A stretch of DNA of 64,000 bases from Roseomonas sp. GC11 (GTDB lineage Bacteria > Pseudomonadota > Alphaproteobacteria > Acetobacterales > Acetobacteraceae): contig NZ_JANFNY010000009.1 of the NCBI RefSeq assembly GCF_024437745.1, positions 17,138 to 81,137 of the forward strand. Direction: 5' to 3'. This document shows, piece after piece, positions 54,339 through 64,000 of this stretch. Position 1 is the first letter of the stretch, and each line of letters starts with the position of its first letter. Position numbers and translations under genes: made by a program. The notes beneath the pieces are model-generated. The model searched no databases. It was not told the DNA's origin and saw only the letters and a program-made list of their open reading frames with translations.

Positions 54339-56132
54339 TCAGCCCGCCACGCCCTCCGGCGCGCTGCGCTTCAGCAGGGCGACGGCGAAGGCCGTCACCA
54401 GCGTGCCGGCGATGATCGCCACCAGATAGCCCAGCGGGTTGCCCACCGCGCCCGGGATGCCCACCACGAAGATGCCGCCATGCGGCGCCCGCAGCGTGCA
54501 GGCGAAGAGCATGGACAGCCCGCCCGCCACGGCCGAGCCCGCGATCAGCGCCGGGATGACGCGCAGCGGGTCCTTGGCGGCGAAGGGAATCGCGCCCTCG
54601 GTGATGAAGGCGGCACCCAGGACGGCGGCGGCCTTGCCGGCATCCCGCTCCTCCTGGCTGAAGCGCGAGCGGGCCAGGAAGGTGGCCAGCGCGATGCCGA
54701 GCGGCGGCGTCATGCCCGCCGCCATGATGGCCGCCATCGGCCCGAAAGTGTCCGAGCCGAGCAGGCCGACGCCGAAGGCATAGGCCGCCTTGTTCACCGG
54801 CCCGCCCATATCGGCCGCCATCATGGCGCCCAGCAGCACACCGAGGATGACGGCATTGGCCGAGCCCATGCCCTTGAGGAATTCGGTGAGCCAGGCGAGC
54901 GCCCCGGCGATCGGCGCGCCGAGCACGTAGATCATCAGCAGCCCGGTGGCCAGCGAGGCCAGCAGCGGGATGACCAGGACGGGCTTCAGCCCCTCCAGGC
55001 TCTGCGGGAAGGGCATGCGGTCGCGCAGGAACTTCGCGATGTAGCCGGCCAGGAAGCCGGCCACGATGCCGCCCAGGAAGCCCGCCTTGACCGAGCCCGC
55101 CAGCATGCCGCCAATGAAGCCAGGCGCCAGGCCAGGCCGGTCGGCGATGGAGAAGGCGATGAAGGCCGCCAGCACCGGCACCATCAGCGCCAGGGCCGAG
55201 CCGCCACCGATCTGCATCAGCGCCGCCGCCAGCGTCCCCGGCTCCTTGAAGGCCTCGATGCCGAAGGCGAAGGAGAGCGCGACGCAGAGCCCGCCCGCCG
55301 TCACCAGCGGGATCATGTAGGACACACCGGTCATCAGGTGCTTGTAGGCCCCCGGCGCCTGCGCCTTGGCCGGCGCGGGGGCGGGGGCCGCCGCCGCCTG
55401 GGCCCCGCCCTCCGGCTCGGCGGCCAGGGCGCGGGCGATCAGCCCCTTGCCATCCTTCAGCGCATCGCCCGTGCCGGCGATGACGATCCGCTTGCCGGCG
55501 AAGCGGCTGCGGTCCACGCCGGTATCGGCGGCGATCACCACGGCATCGGCCGCGGCGATTTCCTCGGCCGTCAGGGTGTTCTTGGCGCCGACCGAGCCCT
55601 GGGTCTCGACCCGGATGCTGTGGCCGAGCTGCGCCGCCGCCTTCTCCAGCGCCGCGGCGGCCATGAAGGTATGGGCGATGCCGGTCGGGCAGGCGGTGAT
55701 GCCCACCAGCTTCTTCCCGGCGGGCGCCTCGTCCGGGGCGTCCTGCGGCGCGGCGGCCCTGGCCACGGGCACCGCCACGGGCACCGCCGGCGCCGGCAGC
55801 GCGGCCAGCGAGGCGGCGGCGCGCAGCGCCTGCTCAGGGTGGCGGATGGCCTCGACCACGGTGGTGGCGATCAGCGGGCGGCCGGCATGGCGGGCGGCGT
55901 CGGCGGTCGCGTCACCCACCAGCAGCACGGCATCCGCCGGGCCGGAGGGGGCCGCGGCGCCATCATCGATCGCCAGGGAGAGGCCGCCGCGCGCCGCCGC
56001 ATCGCGCAGCGCCTCGGCCGCCATGGCGGCGTGCGGGGCGCTGGCGGCGTGGCGGATCACCGCCAGAAGGCGCGGCGAGGCAGGGCCCAGGGAAGTGGGG
56101 CCAAGGGAGGCAGGGCCGGTGTCGGCTGTCAT
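54339..56132 (-). CDS. fruA: Fructose PTS transporter subunit EIIBC
   Basis: 597 residues from the ATG at 56132. N-terminal about 100 residues resemble a degenerate IIB' domain, then the active IIB domain with GITACPTGIAHTFMAAAALE; the Cys in ACPTG is phosphorylated. Residues about 250-595 are the IIC membrane domain with about eight to ten segments (KHLMTGVSYMIPLVTAGGLC, MPLGIALATFL-like). It transports fructose and forms fructose-1-phosphate. It follows fruK by 28 bp. Confidence 0.95.
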   Translation of the reverse strand: MTADTGPASLGPTSLGPASPRLLAVIRHAASAPHAAMAAEALRDAAARGGLSLAIDDGAAAPSGPADAVLLVGDATADAARHAGRPLIATTVVEAIRHPEQALRAAASLAALPAPAVPVAVPVARAAAPQDAPDEAPAGKKLVGITACPTGIAHTFMAAAALEKAAAQLGHSIRVETQGSVGAKNTLTAEEIAAADAVVIAADTGVDRSRFAGKRIVIAGTGDALKDGKGLIARALAAEPEGGAQAAAAPAPAPAKAQAPGAYKHLMTGVSYMIPLVTAGGLCVALSFAFGIEAFKEPGTLAAALMQIGGGSALALMVPVLAAFIAFSIADRPGLAPGFIGGMLAGSVKAGFLGGIVAGFLAGYIAKFLRDRMPFPQSLEGLKPVLVIPLLASLATGLLMIYVLGAPIAGALAWLTEFLKGMGSANAVILGVLLGAMMAADMGGPVNKAAYAFGVGLLGSDTFGPMAAIMAAGMTPPLGIALATFLARSRFSQEERDAGKAAAVLGAAFITEGAIPFAAKDPLRVIPALIAGSAVAGGLSMLFACTLRAPHGGIFVVGIPGAVGNPLGYLVAIIAGTLVTAFAVALLKRSAPEGVAG

Positions 56133-56160
56133 GGCACTCGTCCTGGTGCGGGAGGCGGAG

Positions 56161-57114
56161 TCAGAGGGATTCGACATGCGCGGCCTCGGCGAGGCGGGCG
56201 ATCTCCGCCGGCTGCGGCAGGCCGCCATGCGGGCGGGAGACGGCGGCGGCGGCGCAGCCGGTGGCCAGGCGGGCCATGGCCTCGGGCGCCAGTCCGCGCG
56301 CCAGGGCGGCGGCAAGCCCGGCCACCATGGCATCGCCCGCGCCCACCGTGGTGGTCAGTGGCACGGCGGGCGGCTTCGCCCAGAGCATGGCACCGGGCAG
56401 GGCGAAGAGCGCCCCCTCCCCCCCGGCGGAGACCACGACATGCGGGATGCCGCGCCCCTGCAGCTCGCGCGCCGCCGCGACCAGCGCGGCACGGTCCGGC
56501 AGCGGGCGGCCGAGCAGGGCCGAAAGCTCGTCACGATTGGGCTTCACCAGAGCGGGGCGGGCCTCCAGCGCGGCGGCGAAGGCCGGGCCGCTGCTGTCCA
56601 GCACCACCTGGCTGCCGGCGGCGCGCAGCCGCTCGACCACGGCGGCGAGGTCGGCGGGGCCCAGCCCCGGCGGCAGGCTGCCGGAGACCACGGCGATGCC
56701 CGGCGGGCGCGCCACCAGCCGGCCCAGCATGGCCTCCAGCGCGGCGGGGCTGGCCGTGGGGCCGGGCGGGTTGATATCCGTCACCTGCCCCGCCGCCGTC
56801 TCCACCAGCTTCACATTGATGCGGCAGCGGCCCGGCACCGGCTCAAAGGCGCTGAACACGCCGAGCGGCTTCAGGAAGGCGGCGAAGGCCGGCAGATCCT
56901 CCGCCCCCAGCAGGCCGGTGGCCAGCGAGGCCTCGCCCAGCAGGGCGAGCATGGCGGAGACATTCACCCCCTTCCCCGCCGGGCGCAGCTCCGCCGCCCC
57001 GGCGCGGTTGACGGCGCCGATGGTGAGGGCGGGCAGCGGGATCGTCAGGTCCAGCGCCGGGTTCAGCGTGACCGTGGCGATGCGCGGCGTGATGGACGGC
57101 AGCTCAGCCGGCAT
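56161..57114 (-). CDS. fruK: 1-Phosphofructokinase
   Basis: 317 residues of the PfkB/ribokinase family. TLNPALDLTIPLPAL and RPAGKGVNVSAMLALLGE at the N-terminus, GAGDAMVAGLAAALARGL with the catalytic Asp near 250. It phosphorylates fructose-1-phosphate to fructose-1,6-bisphosphate. Start overlaps the end of the upstream fruB gene by 11 bp. Confidence 0.94.
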   Translation of the reverse strand: MPAELPSITPRIATVTLNPALDLTIPLPALTIGAVNRAGAAELRPAGKGVNVSAMLALLGEASLATGLLGAEDLPAFAAFLKPLGVFSAFEPVPGRCRINVKLVETAAGQVTDINPPGPTASPAALEAMLGRLVARPPGIAVVSGSLPPGLGPADLAAVVERLRAAGSQVVLDSSGPAFAAALEARPALVKPNRDELSALLGRPLPDRAALVAAARELQGRGIPHVVVSAGGEGALFALPGAMLWAKPPAVPLTTTVGAGDAMVAGLAAALARGLAPEAMARLATGCAAAAVSRPHGGLPQPAEIARLAEAAHVESL

Positions 57115-59617
57115 GGCCGAGCTTCCGCAGCGCCGGCAGGGCGCGCACCTCGGCCGCCGTGGCGCAATGCAGCGCGGCGCGCGCCACGCTCTCGGCCTCG
57201 GCCATCGAGAATTCGCGGATCTGCGCCTTCAGCGCGGCCACATTGGGGATGGAGACGGACAGCTCATCGACGCCGAGGCCGACCAGGATCGGCGCCGCCA
57301 TCGGGTCGGCGGCCATGTTGCCGCAGACGCCCACCCAGCGGCCGCGCGCATGGGCGGCCTTCACCGTCATCTCGATCAGCCGCAGCACCGCCGGGTCCAG
57401 CGCGTCGGAACGCGCGCCCATGGTGGGGTGCAGGCGGTCCACGGCCAGGGTGTACTGCGTCAGGTCATTGGTGCCGATGGAGAAGAAATCCGCCTCCCGC
57501 GCCAATTGATCGGCCATCACGGCGGCGGAGGGCACCTCGACCATGATGCCCACCTCCACCGGCGGGCAGCGCAGCGCGGCGCGCTCCGCCTCGATGATGG
57601 CGCGGGCGGCGCGGAGATCGGCCAGCCCGTCCACCATCGGCAGCATGATGCGCAGGTCGCCATGGCGGGCGGCGCGCAGCGCGGCACGGATCTGGGTGCG
57701 GAACAGCGCCGGCTCGGCCAGGGAGAGGCGCAGCCCGCGCAGGCCGAGGAAGGGATTGGCCTCGACCGGGTGGTGGACGAAGCGCAGCGGCTTGTCCCCG
57801 CCCGCATCCAGCGTGCGCAGCACCACCGGCAGGCCACCGAAGCCCTCGGCGAGGCGGCGGTAGAGGTCGTACTGCTCCTCCTCCGTCGGCGGCTCGGCGC
57901 GGTCGTCGAACAGGAATTCGCTGCGCACGAGGCCGGTGCCCTCGGCACCTGCGGCCACGGCCTCGATGGCCTCCTCCGGCCGGCGGACATTGGCGGCGAT
58001 CTCGACGCGGTGGCCATCGCGCGTCACGGCGGGGCGGAAGGCGGCCTGGCGGGCGGCCTCGGCACGGATGGCACCCGCCTCCCGCGCGGCACGGGCACGG
58101 GCCAGGGCCTCGGCATCCGGCTCGGGCAGCAGGCGGCCACGGTCGCCATCCAGCACCGCCGGGGTGCCATCGGCCAGTTCCAGCACCTTCGCCCCGGCGG
58201 CGACCACGGCGGGGATGCCGAGGGCACGGGCCAGGATGGCGGTGTGCGCCGTCGGCCCGCCCGCCGCCGTCACCAGCCCGACCACGCGGGTGGGGTCGAG
58301 ATTGGCGGTCTCGGAGGGCGTCAGATCCTCGGCCACCACGATGGCGTCCTGCGGCAGCACGGCCACGGCCTCACCGCCGCCGACCAGATGGCGCAGCACG
58401 CGGCGCGCCACATCCTTCATGTCGGTGGCGCGGGCGGCCAGCAGGGCATCGCCCATGCCGGCCAGGGCGGCGGCGCGGCCCTCGGCGGCCTGCATCCAGC
58501 CGGCGGGGGCGGAGGCGCCGGCGGCGATGGCGGCCCGCGCCTCGGCCAGCAGCTCCGGGTCCTCCAGCAATTCCTCATGGGCGGCGAAGATGGCGGCGTT
58601 CTTCTCGCCGACGCGCTGCGCCATGCTGGCGGCGACGCTGCGCAGCTCGGCGCGCGCCTCTTCCAGCGCGGCCTCCAGCGCGGCGGCCTCGCCCTGCGGG
58701 TCGGAGGAGGTGGCGGCATAGCCCGCCGCCTCGGAGCGGAAGCGGTGCAGCACACCGATGGCGACACCCGGGCTGGCCGGCAGGCCGGCGATGGCGCCCG
58801 GCTCCAGCGGCTCGGCCGAGGGGGCCGGGGCGGCGGGCACAGCCGCGGCGGGGGGCGCGTCGGCATCACCCAGCTGCCCGGCGAAGCCCTCGCGCAGCGC
58901 CGCCAGCGCGGCCTCGGCCTGCGGGCCGGTGACCTCCAGCGTGATCTCGGCCCCCGGGCCGGCGCCCAGCTGGAGCAGGGCGATCATGCTGCGCGCATCG
59001 GCGCGGCGGCCGCCATGCAGCAGGGTGATGCCGGCCTCGAAGCGCCTGGCGATGCCCACCAGTTCCCGGGCCGGGCGGGCATGCATGCCGGCGGCGGCGG
59101 GGGCCTGCACCACGGCGGTCAGCGCGCCTTCCGCCGGGGCCGCTCCCAAGGGGGCGGCTCCCAGGGGGGCGGGGCTGGCGGCGGGCAGCGGGGCATCCGG
59201 GTCCAGCGCGCGCAGGATCTCCGCCGCATCGCCGGTGGTGGCCAGACGGGCGGCGAGGTCGGCCTCGCCCAGCACATCGGTCAGGCGGCGCAGCACGGCG
59301 ATGTGCTCATCCCCCTGGGCGGCGATGGCCACCACCAGATGCGCCACATCCTCGCCATTCCAGCGAACGCCCTGCGGCACCTGGAGCACGGCGATGCCGG
59401 TCTGGTGGATCAGGCCGCGATCACCGCGCTGGCCATGCGGGATGGCGATGCCATTGCCGAGGAAGGTATCGGCCTCGCCCTCACGGCGCAGCATGCTGTC
59501 CGCATAGGGCGCCGCGATGGCGCCGGACTCGACCAGCAACTGGGCGGCCTGCCGGATGGCCGCTTCCTTGTCGGCGGGCGCGGCGGCGAGGCGGATTCGG
59601 TCAGCGGAGAGAATCAC
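57104..59617 (-). CDS. fruB: Fructose PTS multi-phosphoryl protein EIIA-HPr-EI
   Basis: 837 residues combining three PTS parts. EIIA-Fru about 1-145 (NGIAIPHGQRGDRGL, active His), an HPr domain about 165-250 (GMHARPARELVGIARRF, active His in MHARP), then enzyme I about 275-837 (GGPTAHTAILARALGIPAVV with the active His, and FSIGTNDLTQYTLAVDRLHP). All three sites are present. It donates phosphate from PEP to FruA. First gene of fruB-fruK-fruA; probably preceded by the promoter in the 158 bp to ssb. No FruR-type regulator gene is in the window. Confidence 0.95.
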   Translation of the reverse strand: MILSADRIRLAAAPADKEAAIRQAAQLLVESGAIAAPYADSMLRREGEADTFLGNGIAIPHGQRGDRGLIHQTGIAVLQVPQGVRWNGEDVAHLVVAIAAQGDEHIAVLRRLTDVLGEADLAARLATTGDAAEILRALDPDAPLPAASPAPLGAAPLGAAPAEGALTAVVQAPAAAGMHARPARELVGIARRFEAGITLLHGGRRADARSMIALLQLGAGPGAEITLEVTGPQAEAALAALREGFAGQLGDADAPPAAAVPAAPAPSAEPLEPGAIAGLPASPGVAIGVLHRFRSEAAGYAATSSDPQGEAAALEAALEEARAELRSVAASMAQRVGEKNAAIFAAHEELLEDPELLAEARAAIAAGASAPAGWMQAAEGRAAALAGMGDALLAARATDMKDVARRVLRHLVGGGEAVAVLPQDAIVVAEDLTPSETANLDPTRVVGLVTAAGGPTAHTAILARALGIPAVVAAGAKVLELADGTPAVLDGDRGRLLPEPDAEALARARAAREAGAIRAEAARQAAFRPAVTRDGHRVEIAANVRRPEEAIEAVAAGAEGTGLVRSEFLFDDRAEPPTEEEQYDLYRRLAEGFGGLPVVLRTLDAGGDKPLRFVHHPVEANPFLGLRGLRLSLAEPALFRTQIRAALRAARHGDLRIMLPMVDGLADLRAARAIIEAERAALRCPPVEVGIMVEVPSAAVMADQLAREADFFSIGTNDLTQYTLAVDRLHPTMGARSDALDPAVLRLIEMTVKAAHARGRWVGVCGNMAADPMAAPILVGLGVDELSVSIPNVAALKAQIREFSMAEAESVARAALHCATAAEVRALPALRKLGHAG

Positions 59618-59775
59618 GGGGCGCTGTGTCCTGTCATCCCGAGCAAGACGGCCCGCGCGAAGGCAGGCCGTCCCCTAACTGCGATGCGATACCTAGGCCG
59701 TTAACGGGACAGGCCGCAACGGGGGCGGCCCTCCGTTCCCACTCAGAAACGGCCCGACGTCAGAACGGCGAAGCG

Positions 59776-60330
59776 TCAGAACGGGATGTCGTCATCCAGA
59801 TCGTTGCCACCGCCCTTGGGGGCATCCCAGCCGCCGCGCTGCGGCGCACGGCCCGCCGGGGCGCCACCCCGCTCACCCCCGCCATAGCCGCCGGAGGAAC
59901 GGCCACCGCCATAGCCACCGCCGCCGCCACTGCTGCCGCCCTCATAGCCGCCGCCACCGCCACCCGCGCCGCCGCCCTCGCCGCGGCCATCGAGCAGGGT
60001 CAGCTCACCGCCGAAATTGCGCAGCACCACCTCGGTCGAGTAGCGGTCCTGGCCAGCCTGATCCTGCCACTTGCGGGTCTCCAGCTTGCCCTCGATGTAG
60101 ACCTTGCTGCCCTTGCGCAGGTACTTCTCCGCGATCTCGCCCAGCTTCTCGTTGAAGATGGCCACCGAATGCCATTCGGTGCGCTCCTGGCGGTTGCCCT
60201 CGCGGTCCTTATATGTGTCCGTCGTGGCCAGGCGCAGGTTCACCACGCGCCCGCCATTCTGGAAATTCCGCACTTCCGGGTCCTTCCCCAGATTGCCGAT
60301 CAGGATCACCTTGTTGACGCTGCCGGCCAT
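59776..60330 (-). CDS. ssb: Single-stranded DNA-binding protein
   Basis: 184 residues. OB fold 1-110 ([20 protein letters not shown] then [20 protein letters not shown]), a Gly-rich linker (about 113-165) and the acidic tip NDLDDDIPF, which binds partner proteins. Divergent from uvrA, as in many proteobacteria. Confidence 0.97.
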   Translation of the reverse strand: MAGSVNKVILIGNLGKDPEVRNFQNGGRVVNLRLATTDTYKDREGNRQERTEWHSVAIFNEKLGEIAEKYLRKGSKVYIEGKLETRKWQDQAGQDRYSTEVVLRNFGGELTLLDGRGEGGGAGGGGGGYEGGSSGGGGGYGGGRSSGGYGGGERGGAPAGRAPQRGGWDAPKGGGNDLDDDIPF

Positions 60331-60593
60331 GCCGCCTGGTCCTTCACCCGCTATAGCCCCAGGCCAGGGCGCTGCCCCCGGTGATGGCGGCGGCGTCCCG
60401 GGCGGTGGGGCGGACTGTCATGCTCTTGTGCGCCCGGCCGGGCGCGTCGGGGCAACCTAGCCATCCGGCCGCCCGCCCGCCAGTCCCGAAGCGCAGGGGC
60501 CCGAAGCGCGGAGGGCGACGCCCCCCTTCCCCATCTTTCTTAATCCTGGCACAACAGGAACACAATGCGAACGCTCGCCCCCAGGAGCCTGAC
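60331..60593. other. Intergenic region between ssb and uvrA
   Basis: 263 bp that must hold the divergent promoters of ssb and uvrA. I see no clear SOS box (CTG-N10-CAG or alphaproteobacterial GTTC-N7-GTTC) in it, and no defended -35/-10 pair. Confidence 0.4.
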
Positions 60594-63515
<2,922 letters not shown>

Positions 63516-63517
63516 GC

Positions 63518-63659
63518 TTGAGAGGGGCTTCGCCCCTCTCAAACTCTCCCCACCAAAGGCCTGAGGCCTTTGGAAACCCATTTGTCAGAGCCTACTGAAG
63601 GCGGGTGCAGGGGACCCCGTCCCCTGCTGGGGGAGTTTGAGGGGGCAAAGCCCCCTCAA
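63518..63659. terminator. Cluster of four hairpins between uvrA and tonB
   Basis: Perfect inverted repeats: TTGAGAGGGGC/GCCCCTCTCAA (63518-63542, loop TTC), CCAAAGGC/GCCTTTGG (63553-63573), GCAGGGGAC/GTCCCCTGC (63607-63627) and TTGAGGGGGC/GCCCCCTCAA (63637-63659). No U-run follows, but such GC-rich hairpins separate the convergent genes and probably end transcripts from both sides. Confidence 0.7.
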
Positions 63660-64000
63660 CGCAGGAAGAAGGCGACCGGCACCACCATCTCCAGCGACTC
63701 CGCGTCGAGATCGGGGGGAAAGGGCGGGAAGCGGGCATTCTGCACCATCTCGCCTACCGCCTCGTCGAGTTCGGGCGAGCCGGAGCTGCGTTCCAGGCGC
63801 CAGTTCATCAGCCGGCCATCGGCCTGCAGGCGGAAGCGCAGATAGGCCGTGCCCTCGATCCGGCGCAGGCGGGCGCTGTTCGGGTAGCGCTTGGCCCGGT
63901 TCAGGGCGAGGGAGATCTGCGTGTTGTAGTTACTCGGCACGCTGGCCGGGCCGCTGCGGGCGGGCGCCGCCGGCGCGGCGGGGGCCGCCGGTGCGGGGGG
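63656..64000 (-). CDS. TonB-family C-terminal domain protein (5' part outside window)
   Basis: Partial, about 115 residues visible. The last 90 (RRIEGTAYLRFRLQADGRLM then SSGSPELDEAVGEMVQNARF) are a TonB C-terminal domain that contacts outer-membrane receptors. It is preceded by an Ala/Pro-rich linker running past the right edge (PAAPAAPA), usual for the periplasm-spanning TonB arm. The 94-residue frame with a start at 63940 is only the domain without its anchor, so I do not use that start. Confidence 0.8.
   Translation of the reverse strand, partial: PPAPAAPAAPAAPARSGPASVPSNYNTQISLALNRAKRYPNSARLRRIEGTAYLRFRLQADGRLMNWRLERSSGSPELDEAVGEMVQNARFPPFPPDLDAESLEMVVPVAFFLR

Noticed and set aside
56261..59704. 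1147-residue plus-strand ORF over fruK and fruB
   Set aside because: Antisense of confidently assigned PTS genes; Gly/Arg-rich composition from GC-rich codon bias, no domains.

Overview
The window is GC-rich chromosomal DNA from an alphaproteobacterium. The layout (divergent ssb/uvrA, gyrA-coaD-ppi, a complete fructose PTS operon and many GC-rich hairpin terminators) suggests the Acetobacteraceae/Rhodospirillales, Roseomonas-like, but no rRNA or species marker is present, so this is inference.

Layout. (1) 1-4794: chromosomal catabolic operon on the minus strand, MmgE/PrpD protein, peptide-type ABC binding protein and two permeases (the last cut by the window edge), facing a divergent GntR/UTRA regulator. 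(2) About 5375-33385: a defective prophage or phage-derived element. Its left edge cuts the 3' end of the gntR gene. From left to right on the minus strand it keeps a packaging module (structural protein, portal, gpW, large and small terminase), two tandem ParB-methyltransferases, a primase-polymerase/helicase module, a third ParB-methyltransferase, a recombination module (PD-(D/E)XK nuclease, DUF669, RecA-like ATPase, resolvase-like nuclease), a small HTH protein, a sigma factor and an unrecognised two-gene module with its own palindromic operator. It ends with a plus-strand cassette of small ORF, DUF2924, serine recombinase and a helper protein. No capsid, protease, tail or lysis genes are visible. 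(3) 33386-48522: a complete type I-E CRISPR-Cas system, cas3, then cse1-cse2-cas7-cas5-cas6e-cas1-cas2, then a 99-repeat array. (4) 48523-50070: small accessory genes (membrane coiled-coil protein plus XRE regulator with a palindromic operator, and a DUF6525-like gene). (5) 50071-64000: core chromosome, tRNA-Lys, ppi, coaD, gyrA, the fru operon, ssb, uvrA and a TonB-type protein cut by the right edge.

The most unusual signal is in the 380-bp gap between cas3 and cse1 (36180-36559). A single diverged CRISPR repeat lies there in the same orientation as the array. It keeps the whole Cas6e-type stem but has a changed loop and a changed 3' handle, is followed by a pseudo-spacer-like stretch and a Rho-independent terminator, and is bracketed by an 8-bp inverted repeat. 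Just downstream are a strong Shine-Dalgarno, an ATG-TGA start-stop and a five-codon ORF with the rare codons ATA and AGA. This is the arrangement expected of a crRNA-like RNA that lets Cascade regulate cas expression or repress a small toxic RNA (the CreR/CreTA concept). The function is inferred, not shown.

The array itself looks intact: 99 repeats, 98 spacers, one interior repeat ending in T instead of G, a degenerate last repeat at the leader-distal end, and only three spacers that are not 32 nt. The long ORFs over the array and antisense to core genes are artefacts of base composition and are left out.
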